Part shown: positions 36,784 to 44,715 of the stretch, one piece after another
Numbering within the stretch: position 1 is the first letter of the stretch
Layout of the letters: every line of letters starts with the position of its first letter
Origin: Treponema sp.
GTDB lineage: Bacteria; Spirochaetota; Spirochaetia; Treponematales; Breznakiellaceae
Reading direction: 5' to 3'
Assembly (NCBI GenBank): GCA_031266875.1
Contig: JAISAE010000088.1
Coordinates: forward strand, 1 to 64,000
Length of the DNA: 64,000 bases
Made by a program: the position numbers and the translations under genes
Notes under the pieces: generated by a model
Database searches by the model: none
Seen by the model: the letters and a program-made list of their open reading frames with translations, nothing else
Told to the model about the DNA's origin: nothing

Positions 36784-37449
36784 TTAACCAATCACCGCTT
36801 CTTCCACCGGAGACCAAGGACCCTGCTCTCCTTTGGAATTCTCGTAGCAGGTCGAGTAATAACAAACCTTGCCTTTGTCCGCCTCAGTATAGGTAACAAC
36901 CAAGAACGTCTTCCGGCTGAACTTTGAATATTCCCGGATATTCGCGCCGGAAGCAGGTTTTTCGCCCCCAAGCTGCCACACGAAGCACACCCCGTAGGCG
37001 TCCAGCGGCTTTGCGGCGTTGCCCGCATGAAGGGCTCTTATCTTATGCTCAAAATGGTTAGAGGTATTTTCAACCACCGTGTCAGGCTGACTCGTGGGGC
37101 GCCCATGAGCTGTCGGCGTCATGTCTTTGGGACGAATGCCCATGTTCAGTTTTGCCGCATCGTCTATTTTTTTGTTGTACCGGACCGAAGAATTGGCAAA
37201 ATTCCGCATCGCGTCCACCGCCTTTTTCTTTGCTTCGTCCTTGAGGATACGCTTCGCCGTGGAATTGTCAGCTTTGTAGACACCCTGGGCGGTCAGAAAG
37301 GCGTTTATCTTGTCCGCAATCTCCGTAACCTCTCCCTGATCCCAGCCGTACGCGACCAGTTTCGCCGGGTCTTCCAGCGACACCTTCCAACTCGCGCATA
37401 AAGTTACTAACTCCAGTTCTTTGTTGGGAATCCAACCTTCGTTATACAT
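36784..37449 (-). CDS. Conserved hypothetical protein with C-terminal FN3-like domain
   Basis: A 221-residue protein of a family I remember in Bacteroidetes and treponemes. It has an alpha-helical N-terminal half (TEIADKINAFLTAQGVYKA; KKKAVDAMRNFANSSVRYN) and a C-terminal beta-rich half ending CYYSTCYENSKGEQGPWS. The track ORF extends to 38157 through the 21-bp array; the ATG at 37449 is preferred because it has AAGGAGGGG right ahead. Function unknown. Confidence 0.78.
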   Translation of the reverse strand: MYNEGWIPNKELELVTLCASWKVSLEDPAKLVAYGWDQGEVTEIADKINAFLTAQGVYKADNSTAKRILKDEAKKKAVDAMRNFANSSVRYNKKIDDAAKLNMGIRPKDMTPTAHGRPTSQPDTVVENTSNHFEHKIRALHAGNAAKPLDAYGVCFVWQLGGEKPASGANIREYSKFSRKTFLVVTYTEADKGKVCYYSTCYENSKGEQGPWSPVEEAVIG

Positions 37450-37569
37450 ATACCCCTCCTTACTTCCAAACGTCTTTTTTGAAAGCGGCATAGCAACCTG
37501 TATAGTCTCTCCAGCCACTTTTAAAAAGTATACAGCCGCTTCTATAACTTGTAAAGTCATTTCTGAAAT

Positions 37570-38031
37570 TTTCACACGTACGTCTGGAACTTTCACACGC
37601 ACGTCTGGAGCTTCTACACGCACGTCTGGAACTTTCACACGTGCGTATGGAGATGATACACGCGCATACTGAGCTTTCACACGTGCGTGTGGAGATGATA
37701 AATGTGCGTGCGGAGCTTCTACACGTGCGTCTGGAGCTTTCACACGTGCGTCTGGAGCTTTCACACGTGCGTCTGGAGCTTTCACACGTGCGTGTGGAGA
37801 TGATAAATGTGCGTGCGGAGCTTCTACACGTGCGTCTGGAACTTTCACACGTGCGTCTGGAGCTTTCACACGTGCGTCTGGAGATGATACACACACGTCT
37901 GGAGCTTCTACACGTGCGTGTGGAGATGATAAATGTGCGTGCGGAGATGATACACGTGCGTCTGGAACTTGCGCACGTACGTGCGAATCTTGCACACGTG
38001 CGTCTGGAGATGATACACGTGCGTGTGGAAC
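37570..38031. repeat. 21-bp tandem array, 22 units
   Basis: Exactly 22 contiguous 21-bp units. Each has a first word (TTTCACACGTGCGTC, TTCTACACGTGCGTC, TGATAAATGTGCGTG or TGATACACGTGCGTC) and a six-base second word (TGGAGC, TGGAAC, TGGAGA, CGGAGC). Words reassort between neighbours as expected from unequal exchange. The minus-strand frame stays open (VKAPDAR-type heptads) and merges with the downstream gene. Confidence 0.92.
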
Positions 38032-38156
38032 TTCTAGATATGTCTGTTCGTTACTTGCGGGAACACGGCGCGGGGTCAAATTGTCATGCTGAATACCCAA
38101 AAACCATCCGTAAAGCAAGCGGGGGCAAGGAGAAGCCGCTCTAAGCGCCTCCCACA

Positions 38157-38477
38157 TTAGCCTAGATACCGCTTGAAAACCTCCACCATTGCTAAGTTGA
38201 CGTTCTTCGCAAGGTCTTCAGACACGTGATTCAGCAGTTCTTTGTGGTCATTGGCGGCAAGGTTCTCTAAAAAAAGCTCGTTGACCTCCACACCAAGGGC
38301 AATCGCTATCTTTGACAGCATATTTGGCTGGGGAAACTTGATGCCTCGTTCAATATTGCTTAAAAAAGTGATAGAGATGTCCGCGCTCTCGGCTAGATCA
38401 GCCTGTGAAAGCCCCCTTCTCGCTCGCAGTAACTTGATGTTTTTTCCTAATGTATCCTTTATAGCCTGCCCATCCAT
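38157..38477 (-). CDS. Xre-family helix-turn-helix regulator (module 1)
   Basis: A 106-residue protein with an N-terminal Cro/CI-type helix-turn-helix (LSQADLAESADISITFLSNIERG) and a helical C-terminal tail (about 40 residues). It is divergent from a strong promoter with overlapping inverted repeat (38525-38567) and likely represses it and itself. It is a homologue of the next Xre gene, which is arranged the same way. Confidence 0.88.
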   Translation of the reverse strand: MDGQAIKDTLGKNIKLLRARRGLSQADLAESADISITFLSNIERGIKFPQPNMLSKIAIALGVEVNELFLENLAANDHKELLNHVSEDLAKNVNLAMVEVFKRYLG

Positions 38478-38524
38478 ACCTCATAACCTCTGAACCTTTT
38501 TTATTGAACTATAATTCTCCAGCG

Positions 38525-38567
38525 TTGACAAAATCCTATTAGGACTATATAATATAGTTCTAATAGG
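38525..38567 (+). promoter_or_regulatory. Consensus sigma-70-type promoter over a 33-bp inverted repeat
   Basis: On the plus strand TTGACA (38525-38530), 17-base spacer, TATAAT (38548-38553): both boxes are perfect. The region 38535-38567 is a near-perfect 33-bp inverted repeat with half-site CCTATTAG(G/A)ACTATAT, three mismatches including the centre, and a further half-site copy begins at 38561. It would let the adjacent Xre protein block the promoter. Confidence 0.8.
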
Positions 38568-38585
38568 ACTATCAGTTTTCACCAT

Positions 38586-38680
38586 GTGCGAGGAAGGCTG
38601 TATGCCTATGAAACAAAACCGCCGGACGGCTCAGTATGGGGCTAAACCGGTTGTTTTCAACCGCCCTTTGGGGCGGGTAA
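38586..38680 (+). ncRNA. Leader element copy 1: tiny ORF plus alternative hairpins
   Basis: Downstream of the consensus promoter. A short reading frame ends ETKPPDGSVWG then TAA (38643-38645). Right after, CGGTTG-TTTT-CAACCG (38648-38663) and CCGCCC-TTTG-GGGCGG (38661-38676) share three bases and cannot both form. About 60 bases are nearly identical with copy 2 at 39160. In copy 1 the gene expected to follow is absent: the sequence runs into the 3' end of the second Xre gene. Confidence 0.6.
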
Positions 38681-38683
38681 ACT

Positions 38684-39028
38684 TTATGTCTTCCGGGAGG
38701 CGGGCTGGCCTAATCTTTTGAATTCAGCCAAGCGAAAGTCAATGGCTTGGGTCATAGCTGTCCCCATATCGGATAAAATACCTTCCTGAAAGCGTTTGGC
38801 GGCTTCTTCTGTGAAAGAACTCATCGAAAAGAGTTGGGGGCTGTCGAGATCAAGGGCGGCGGCTATCCGCTCTATCATTTCTGGGGAGGGAAACTTGTTT
38901 TCCTGTTCGATTTGGGCTATGTAATGGGTGGAAGTCAAGACCCGTTCCGCCAATTTTGCCTGTGAAATGCCCAACATCCGCCGCCGCTCCTTCATATTGT
39001 ACGCCAATAACGCCCGAATACTTGTCAT
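38684..39028 (-). CDS. Xre-family helix-turn-helix regulator (module 2)
   Basis: A 114-residue Cro/CI-type regulator (ISQAKLAERVLTSTHYIAQIEQ) with a C-terminal helical tail. It is the second of two diverged tandem modules, each composed of an Xre gene, an operator region and the leader element. Its operators are probably the TTCCTTTTAG(G)AA sites at 39112-39151, and the lipoprotein at 39264 the regulated gene. Confidence 0.88.
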   Translation of the reverse strand: MTSIRALLAYNMKERRRMLGISQAKLAERVLTSTHYIAQIEQENKFPSPEMIERIAAALDLDSPQLFSMSSFTEEAAKRFQEGILSDMGTAMTQAIDFRLAEFKRLGQPASRKT

Positions 39029-39111
39029 AATCCATTATTTCAATCCTACTGAAATTGAGATTATTGACCAGTTCCCAAAAGTAACAGTTAAAAAGATATT
39101 GCAGCAAACTG

Positions 39112-39151
39112 TTCCTTTTAGGAAATTGCAATAAGCTATTCCTTTTAGAAA
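39112..39151. promoter_or_regulatory. Two operator-like sites upstream of the leader/lipoprotein
   Basis: TTCCTTTTAGGAA (39112-39124, palindromic arms TTCC/GGAA) and TTCCTTTTAGAAA (39139-39151) are spaced 27 bases apart, both between the divergent Xre gene and the leader. A possible plus-strand promoter is TTGCAA (39125-39130) with AAATACT about 20 bases on, so weaker than in module 1. Confidence 0.55.
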
Positions 39152-39159
39152 AATACTAC

Positions 39160-39245
39160 ATGGAAACGCCGGACGGCTCCATGTGGGGCTAAACCGGTTG
39201 TTTTCAACCGCCCTTTGGGGCGGGTAAACAAGGGGCGGAAGCCCC
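39160..39245 (+). ncRNA. Leader element copy 2: tiny ORF METPDGSMWG plus alternative hairpins
   Basis: ATG at 39160 opens METPDGSMWG and stops at TAA 39190-39192. Then CGGTTG-TTTT-CAACCG (39195-39210) and CCGCCC-TTTG-GGGCGG (39208-39223) overlap and exclude each other, followed by a third stem GGGGC-GGAA-GCCCC (39232-39245) just ahead of the AGGAGG of the lipoprotein gene. The layout resembles a translation-sensing leader, but this is inference from two copies. Confidence 0.6.
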
Positions 39246-39263
39246 AAGATCAGGAGGTTTGTG

Positions 39264-39749
39264 ATGAAAAACAAACGCTTTTTCGGAATGATTGTCTGCG
39301 CGGCGCTGGCAATCGGGTTGGTTTTGACGGGTTGTCCCACCGAAGACGATGACAGTGGTGGTGGCGGAGGCAATGCTGACGGGATGGGCTCAATAACTAT
39401 CACCGGCATAAAATCGGGTCTAAATGGCGCAAAGATCGTGCATAGCACTGTTAGCGGTGCGCATCAGACGCTTAATGCTTTCACTATCGCAGGCGGTCAG
39501 ATGTCCGGGTCATCACTTGACAACACTGGAAGCGCTACGATTAGCAGCGGTTCCGTTACAATCCCTGTTAGAGGCATAGAAGGAGGTACTTCTTACCGGT
39601 TTACGGATGGAATATACGTGGTTCAGCTGACGATAAGTAATGCTGACGACCCTGCGGATGATAGGCAGTATAATCTCACTGCCAATTTTAGCGGAGGAAA
39701 AAGCACGGTGGCTGCGAACACCTCCAACGGGTTAGGAATAAATCCCTAG
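39264..39749 (+). CDS. Small lipoprotein, function unknown
   Basis: A 161-residue protein with a lipobox (LVLTGC) and a Gly/Asp-rich linker, then a beta-rich body (SITITGIKSGLNGAKIV; a late VVQLTISNADDPADD). Outer-surface lipoprotein by signal; no known domain. ATG at 39264 with AGGAGG six bases ahead; the track begins at the preceding GTG. Followed by an intrinsic terminator. Confidence 0.8.
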   Translation: MKNKRFFGMIVCAALAIGLVLTGCPTEDDDSGGGGGNADGMGSITITGIKSGLNGAKIVHSTVSGAHQTLNAFTIAGGQMSGSSLDNTGSATISSGSVTIPVRGIEGGTSYRFTDGIYVVQLTISNADDPADDRQYNLTANFSGGKSTVAANTSNGLGINP

Positions 39750-39800
39750 GTTTTCAAACCCAAGCTAGCTCTTGAAAGCAGGCTTTCATCTGGAAGAACA

Positions 39801-39830
39801 GCCGTCCTCTCAGCAGGGCGGCTTTTTCTT
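39801..39830 (+). terminator. Intrinsic terminator after the lipoprotein gene
   Basis: GCCGTCCT pairs with AGGGCGGC (one G-U pair), loop CTCAGC, followed by TTTTTCTT. Fits a Rho-independent terminator for the lipoprotein transcript. Confidence 0.75.
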
Positions 39831-39881
39831 GCCTTTTGGCAAAGGGGAATCGCCCGGTATCAGACGTGGGTGTCATCGCAC

Positions 39882-39950
39882 GCTAGGGTCGGAGGCGCTA
39901 GGGTCGGAAGCGCTAGGGTCGGAGGCGCTAGGGTCGGAGGCGCTAGGGTC
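39882..39950. repeat. 15-bp tandem array
   Basis: GCTAGGGTCGGAGGC is repeated four times and ends in a partial fifth copy. The last bases overlap the stop codon of the response-regulator gene, which reads the opposite way. Confidence 0.85.
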
Positions 39951-41325
39951 AATCGTCTCCTTCAGTATCGTTGCTGTTGGTATCGCCGTTCATTTCCGCC
40001 AGTTTACGGTGCAGGGTCTTGCGGCCTATGGCAAGTGTTTCAGCGGTGCGGCTCTTGTTCCCTTTGAGAAACGAAAGCGTGTCGCGGATGATGATGCGCT
40101 CGGATTCTTCGAGGCTTGCACCCAGAGGGATGCGTATCCAGCTCTCGTCTGATTGGGCGCGGAGCGTGGGCGGCAGGTCGTCTTCGGTGATGATACTGCC
40201 TTTGCTCATAACCACGGCGCTCTCCATGCAGTTCCGCAGTTCCCGCACATTGCCTGGCCAGTCGTAGGAGTAGAGCGCGGCGCGGGCTTTTTCGTTAATG
40301 CCTTCGATTCGCTTGCTGTTTTCCTCGGCAAACTCCCGCAAAAACGCGGTAATGAGGAGCGGAATGTCATCCTTGCGTTCACGCAGCGGGGGAACATGAA
40401 TCGTTACCACGTTAAGGCGGAAGTAAAGGTCTTCACGGAAGCTACCTTTTTCGATTTCCGCTTTGAGATCGCGGTTCGTGGCGGCAACGATACGCACGTC
40501 GGTCTCAATAGTTTCCTCTCCACCAAGGCGCTCAAACTTTTTTTCCTGCAAAACGCGCAGAAGTTTTATCTGGATATTCTGATCGATTTCACCAATTTCA
40601 TCGAGAAAAAGCGTTCCCTCATTGGCAAGCTCGAAACGTCCGCGGCGGCGACTCGCCGCGCCGGTAAAGCTGCCCTTTTCATGGCCAAACAGTTCGCTTT
40701 CGAGCAGGCTTTCAGAAAGCGCGGCGCAGTGTACCTTGATAAGCGGCTTTTTCGCACGCGGCGACAGACCATGAATAGCGTCAGCCACCAGTTCTTTGCC
40801 TACGCCGGATTCGCCGGTAATGAGTACCGATGCTTTGGACGGGGCAACGCGGCTTATGATGTCAAACACTTTTCGCATGGGAGCGCTGGTACCGATGATG
40901 GTCTCGAACTGCTTCTGGTGTTCCAGTTCTTCTTCCATGCGCCGGTTTTTCTGAGCAAGTTCCCGATTCTGGAGCGCTCGTTTGACAATAAATGAAAGGT
41001 GTTCAAGATTGGGCGGCTTGGTGAGGAAATCGTAGGCCCCGTCCCGCATGGCCGCAACCGCGCTGTCCACACTCCCGTGTCCGGTGAGCATGATGACCGG
41101 CATACCCGGCACTTCCGTAACAATGTACTTGAGCAGTTCTTCCCCGCTTAAGCCATCCATACGAAGATCAGTGATAACCAAGTCAATGTCGCCCTTCTGG
41201 AAGCGTTTCCACGCCTCAGCGCCCTGGTTGGCAGTTATAACCTCATAGCCGTCCAGCTCAAGGTACTCGGCCAAGCCTTCCCGTATGTGTTTTTCGTCAT
41301 CAACTACTAATAATCTGAATTTCAT
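39949..41325 (-). CDS. atoC: NtrC-family sigma-54-dependent response regulator
   Basis: A 458-residue regulator with receiver domain (phospho-acceptor Asp53 in VITDLRMDG), AAA+ domain with Walker A GESGVGKE (about 173), GSFTGA sigma-54-contact loop (serine instead of alanine), Walker B LFLDEIGEID, and a Fis-type helix-turn-helix (NKSRTAETLAIGRKTLHRKL). It activates sigma-54 promoters. It is cotranscribed with the histidine kinase 12 bases upstream. The terminal stop lies in the 15-bp array. Confidence 0.92.
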   Translation of the reverse strand: MKFRLLVVDDEKHIREGLAEYLELDGYEVITANQGAEAWKRFQKGDIDLVITDLRMDGLSGEELLKYIVTEVPGMPVIMLTGHGSVDSAVAAMRDGAYDFLTKPPNLEHLSFIVKRALQNRELAQKNRRMEEELEHQKQFETIIGTSAPMRKVFDIISRVAPSKASVLITGESGVGKELVADAIHGLSPRAKKPLIKVHCAALSESLLESELFGHEKGSFTGAASRRRGRFELANEGTLFLDEIGEIDQNIQIKLLRVLQEKKFERLGGEETIETDVRIVAATNRDLKAEIEKGSFREDLYFRLNVVTIHVPPLRERKDDIPLLITAFLREFAEENSKRIEGINEKARAALYSYDWPGNVRELRNCMESAVVMSKGSIITEDDLPPTLRAQSDESWIRIPLGASLEESERIIIRDTLSFLKGNKSRTAETLAIGRKTLHRKLAEMNGDTNSNDTEGDD

Positions 41326-41337
41326 TGTACGTGATCC

Positions 41338-42624
41338 TTATCCAAGGCTACCCAGCCGGCGCAATTCTTCGATAGAAGTTTCCCCATAATACGCGGTGTC
41401 ATGCGACGCGGTCTCTGCCTTGTCGCCACCATAGCCAATGAGCCGCCATTCCTTCTGAGGAATGGGCAGGGAAATGGTGAAACACGTTCCCTCACTGGGC
41501 TTGGACTTAACCGTGATTTCTCCCTGATGCTCACGGATAATTTTGAACACGAGCGTCAGGCCAAGCCCCAAACCGCTTGCTTTGGTGGTGAAGTACGGCT
41601 CAAAAACCTTTGACAGATTCTCCTCTGGAATCCCGACCCCTGTATCGCTGATTCTGATAAAAACCTCTGTATCGGTCGCTTCGGTTATAACCGTAATCAC
41701 GCCGCCCTCGGACATGGCTGCTATGGCGTTTTTGATAAGGTTTAGCAAAACCTGTTTTATGTGGCGTTCATCAAAGTTAATGGCCGGCAGGTCCTTAGCG
41801 AGCCGTAATTCGCTGGCGATATGCGTCTGCTCCAGTTCAACACCGACAAAACTGATGAGTTCCCTGATGATCTCGTTGATGTCCCCCTTGCGGATGTCCA
41901 TATCCATTGGCCTCACGGCAAAGAGGAAGTCTACGACAATATGGTTTAGGCGGTCAATCTCCTCATTCACCACAGCAAGGTATTTATCCAAGAGCTTGAA
42001 ATACTTGGTCACTTCGGTACGGTCGTCCGACTCATGCTCCTTGAAATAAGCTGCTTTGTTTGCATTGGTCGCCTTCTGGATAAGCTGAATGTGAATCGAA
42101 ATCGAGCCGAGCGGGTTTTTTATCTCATGCGCGACGCCTGCGGCCAGCGTAGTGAGGCTGGCAAGGTTTTCCATGCGCCGCATAAGCGCCTCTTTACTCC
42201 GTTTCTCGGTAATATCTTCAATATAAATCAGGGAACCGCAGACCTGCCGGTCGCGCACAAGCGGTAACACATTGAAGGAGAGAAGTCGCTGCTTACCATT
42301 GGCCTCCACGTCAAACTCCCGCTCCTGCACCCGATCCCCGCTTTGGAGCGTGGTCTCAAAGAACATGGCCACTATATCGTCCTGAATCTGCGTCCAGATC
42401 GGCTTAGTTCCCTCGCTCGCGTTCAACGACAAGAAGCGTTCCGCGTATTTGTTGGCCAGAATCAGGTTATGCTCAGTATCGCAGACCAGAATTCCCTCAG
42501 TGAGCGAATCAAGCACAGTTTCCAGCCGGTCGATTTCAGTTGCCGCTGAAAAGAGCAGATCGCGGGTCTGCTCTACGGTCAGTTTATTTAGTTTTTGTAA
42601 GGCTCGTCTGATGAATTGTCGCAT
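41338..42624 (-). CDS. atoS: PAS-domain sensor histidine kinase (NtrB/AtoS-like)
   Basis: A 428-residue cytosolic kinase: PAS domain (about 35-140), phospho-accepting His166 in [10 protein letters not shown]-box and G-boxes ([19 protein letters not shown]). No membrane segment is visible, so it senses an internal signal. It phosphorylates the AtoC/NtrC-like regulator whose gene follows directly. Confidence 0.9.
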   Translation of the reverse strand: MRQFIRRALQKLNKLTVEQTRDLLFSAATEIDRLETVLDSLTEGILVCDTEHNLILANKYAERFLSLNASEGTKPIWTQIQDDIVAMFFETTLQSGDRVQEREFDVEANGKQRLLSFNVLPLVRDRQVCGSLIYIEDITEKRSKEALMRRMENLASLTTLAAGVAHEIKNPLGSISIHIQLIQKATNANKAAYFKEHESDDRTEVTKYFKLLDKYLAVVNEEIDRLNHIVVDFLFAVRPMDMDIRKGDINEIIRELISFVGVELEQTHIASELRLAKDLPAINFDERHIKQVLLNLIKNAIAAMSEGGVITVITEATDTEVFIRISDTGVGIPEENLSKVFEPYFTTKASGLGLGLTLVFKIIREHQGEITVKSKPSEGTCFTISLPIPQKEWRLIGYGGDKAETASHDTAYYGETSIEELRRLGSLG

Positions 42625-42633
42625 AGCACCCTC

Positions 42634-43932
42634 TTATACACCAAAGTTCCGCACAAGCTCGCTGGGTAGGGTGGTCATCAAACGTTCCAGCGCCAGCGAT
42701 GGACTCTGGTTATAGGTCCCCACTGCGTTTGCCGCCTCTTCTGTATATGTTCGCCAAATATTGCGCCCAATATTCGGGGTATGAGCAGGTTCCCCGGCGG
42801 CGCTCTCAGAAACCAGCGCCAGCAGGCTACTCAGGAAGCGCGGAAACAGGTCTCGCAGTTCAAAACCACCAGCTCCGTCAATGACTTTGGCGATAACTTT
42901 TTTGGTGTTAGTGTCTGGTCTGCCAAGGCTGGCGTTTTCCGCTATAGGCGCGCTTATCTTACCCAGCGCCACCAGTTCTTCGGGCAAAGGCTGACCTTCA
43001 CGCCGCAAAAGCCACACTGTTTTAAGGGCAATCGAAGCGGCAAAAAACGCGGCGAGCGGTTGCAAACTCTCGGCTGACACTGGCAGAAATGAGTCAAGAT
43101 ACGCGCCAATGCCCTTAGTGCTTTCTTCATGAAAAAGGCTCTGTATGACCTGCGCCTCAAGTTCTAGTGGGCGCTGTACAAAGCGGTATGGGCGCAGACG
43201 CGACAGTATCGTGGGTAACAAAGTTCCCTCACGGGCGCTGGTAAGCACAATGCTTAACGACGCGGGCGGTTCTTCAAGGAGCTTTAACAGTGAGTTACGC
43301 GCCCCTTCCTGCATACGGTCAGCGTTTTCAAGGAGTAGAAACTTCCGTCTGCCAGATGGCGCAAGATGGCTCCAGTAAGCAGCGCGTCTGATCTGCGCGA
43401 TGGGTATGAGGTTACTCATGCCCTCGCTTTCCAGTTTTAGCGCGTTCTTGAGTATCGAATCAATTCGCTTTTTAAGCGCAGCTTCGGTTTTGGCTATGTT
43501 GAGCGCGTCAATATCTTCTTCTAAAGCAACGAGGTACGTGCTTATCTTGTTAAACTTGGCGTCTTCTTCCCACAGGTACGGCGAAAAGCGGGCAAGGAGT
43601 TTGCGCGTTGAGCGGATAAACAGGGTTCGCCCCGCCGCTGTATCGCGCTGAAACGCGGCGGCACTGGCGGCAATCTCGGCGTAAAACGGACGAGACCCAA
43701 GCAACAACGTGTCGGGGTCCGCAAGTACGCGGTGTCTGGCACAGGAAGCGCAGGCGCAATCTTCTGGCGCATTAGCCTGTTCGCAGGACAGGACGCGGGC
43801 AAGCTCAAGCGCCGTGCTTCCCTTACCCGAAGCCGACGGTCCCACGAACAGAAGCGACGGCGCCAGCTTTCCGGCTGCCTTATCACGGGCAAGCTGATTC
43901 GCTGCGCCCTGCCCCACAATGGTTTCAAACAT
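42634..43932 (-). CDS. DNA polymerase III delta-prime/clamp-loader-like ATPase
   Basis: A 432-residue AAA+-type protein with Walker A (GPSASGKG), a zinc-binding cysteine cluster (CACASC with neighbouring C and H) and a sensor region (LLKLLEEPPASLSIVLTSA) as in delta-prime or gamma subunits. Overall it is clamp-loader-like and probably cooperates with the polymerase holoenzyme. It sits upstream of the kinase by nine bases. The gene symbol is left out because delta-prime and gamma cannot be told apart here. Confidence 0.75.
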   Translation of the reverse strand: MFETIVGQGAANQLARDKAAGKLAPSLLFVGPSASGKGSTALELARVLSCEQANAPEDCACASCARHRVLADPDTLLLGSRPFYAEIAASAAAFQRDTAAGRTLFIRSTRKLLARFSPYLWEEDAKFNKISTYLVALEEDIDALNIAKTEAALKKRIDSILKNALKLESEGMSNLIPIAQIRRAAYWSHLAPSGRRKFLLLENADRMQEGARNSLLKLLEEPPASLSIVLTSAREGTLLPTILSRLRPYRFVQRPLELEAQVIQSLFHEESTKGIGAYLDSFLPVSAESLQPLAAFFAASIALKTVWLLRREGQPLPEELVALGKISAPIAENASLGRPDTNTKKVIAKVIDGAGGFELRDLFPRFLSSLLALVSESAAGEPAHTPNIGRNIWRTYTEEAANAVGTYNQSPSLALERLMTTLPSELVRNFGV

Positions 43933-44127
43933 AGTCTCAGAATACCTGTCAGTTGCTATGAGAACAAGCCACTTACTCGCTCATGGTTGGGACGATTCGC
44001 GGGTCAAGGCGGATGGGGCAGACGTCGTGGAGAACCTCATTGCCCACTTCCTCATCATCATCCCCATGCCGGGCGGACACCCGCCGTCTGGAAGAAACCG
44101 CGCAGTACGCATGCGGCGGCAAGTTCC

Positions 44128-44247
44128 GGCGGACTCCGCGCTAGGGGCGGCGAACTCTACGCTCAGGGCGGCCGAGTCAGAGCTGAGGGCGGCGGACTCC
44201 GCTCTCAGGGCGGCCGAGTCTGCGCTTAGGGCGGCGGACTCCGCCTA
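44128..44247. repeat. 21-bp tandem array, about five units
   Basis: Units beginning GGCGGACTC or GGCCGAGTC start at 44128, 44149, 44170, 44191, 44212 and 44233 (last partial). The plus-strand frame gives ALRAAES-type heptads at the end of the track ORF 43919-44248, which shows no domain or ribosome site. The rest of 43935-44436 holds no gene I can support; a possible TTGACA (44380) lies ahead of the PpiC gene. Confidence 0.8.
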
Positions 44248-44436
44248 AAAGCCCCTTGCACTGCTGCCTTCAAACACCTGCTGAGCGTCGCAGCCCGGGC
44301 CGTCCCATAGGTGCAGAGTGAGTGTCTGCACTGTCCGGTGCAAGTAAGCGCCGATGCCCTGCTACGTCCTGTTAGACGCTTGACACCGTTCTATGCCGTT
44401 TATAGAGTAAAAAAGTTTATCAATCAGGAGTGTATT

Positions 44437-44715
44437 ATGGAATGGCGAGCGAGTCATATACTGGTGAAAAGCAGAGTGCAGGCGGATGAGCTTTTGAAAC
44501 GGATTAAACAGGGCGCTCAGTTTGAGTCGCTGGCGCGGGAGTTTTCCACCTGTCCATCGAAGTCTTCTGGCGGAGACCTCGGCTGGTTCGGGGCGGGGAA
44601 GATGGTTGCGCCTTTTGAGGCGGCGGTGAAACGGCTTTCCCCGGGTTCAGTGGGAGATGTGGTTCAGACCCAGTTTGGGTATCACATCATCAAATGTACC
44701 GGACGGAAGGATTAA
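44437..44715 (+). CDS. ppiC: PpiC/parvulin-type peptidyl-prolyl isomerase
   Basis: A 92-residue single parvulin domain: ASHILVKSR, SGGDLGWFGAGKMV and FGYHIIKCTGR. It lacks a signal, so is cytosolic, like E. coli PpiC. ATG at 44437 with CAGGAG six bases ahead; the longer track ORF start is not supported. A TTGACA 51 bases upstream may be part of its promoter. The last 26 bases overlap the convergent YaiI gene. Confidence 0.92.
   Translation: MEWRASHILVKSRVQADELLKRIKQGAQFESLAREFSTCPSKSSGGDLGWFGAGKMVAPFEAAVKRLSPGSVGDVVQTQFGYHIIKCTGRKD

Noticed and set aside
37450-38157. Long N-terminal extension of the hypothetical protein at 36784
   Set aside because: It is the 21-bp array read in frame; a strong ribosome site at the ATG 37449 gives the family's usual length. 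Kept as a finding only for possible readthrough.
40153-40995. 280-residue plus-strand ORF opposite atoC
   Set aside because: Antisense shadow of a well-supported sigma-54 regulator gene.
43919-44248. 109-residue plus-strand ORF
   Set aside because: The first half is the reverse of the upstream gene start region without a ribosome site, the second half is the 21-bp array.
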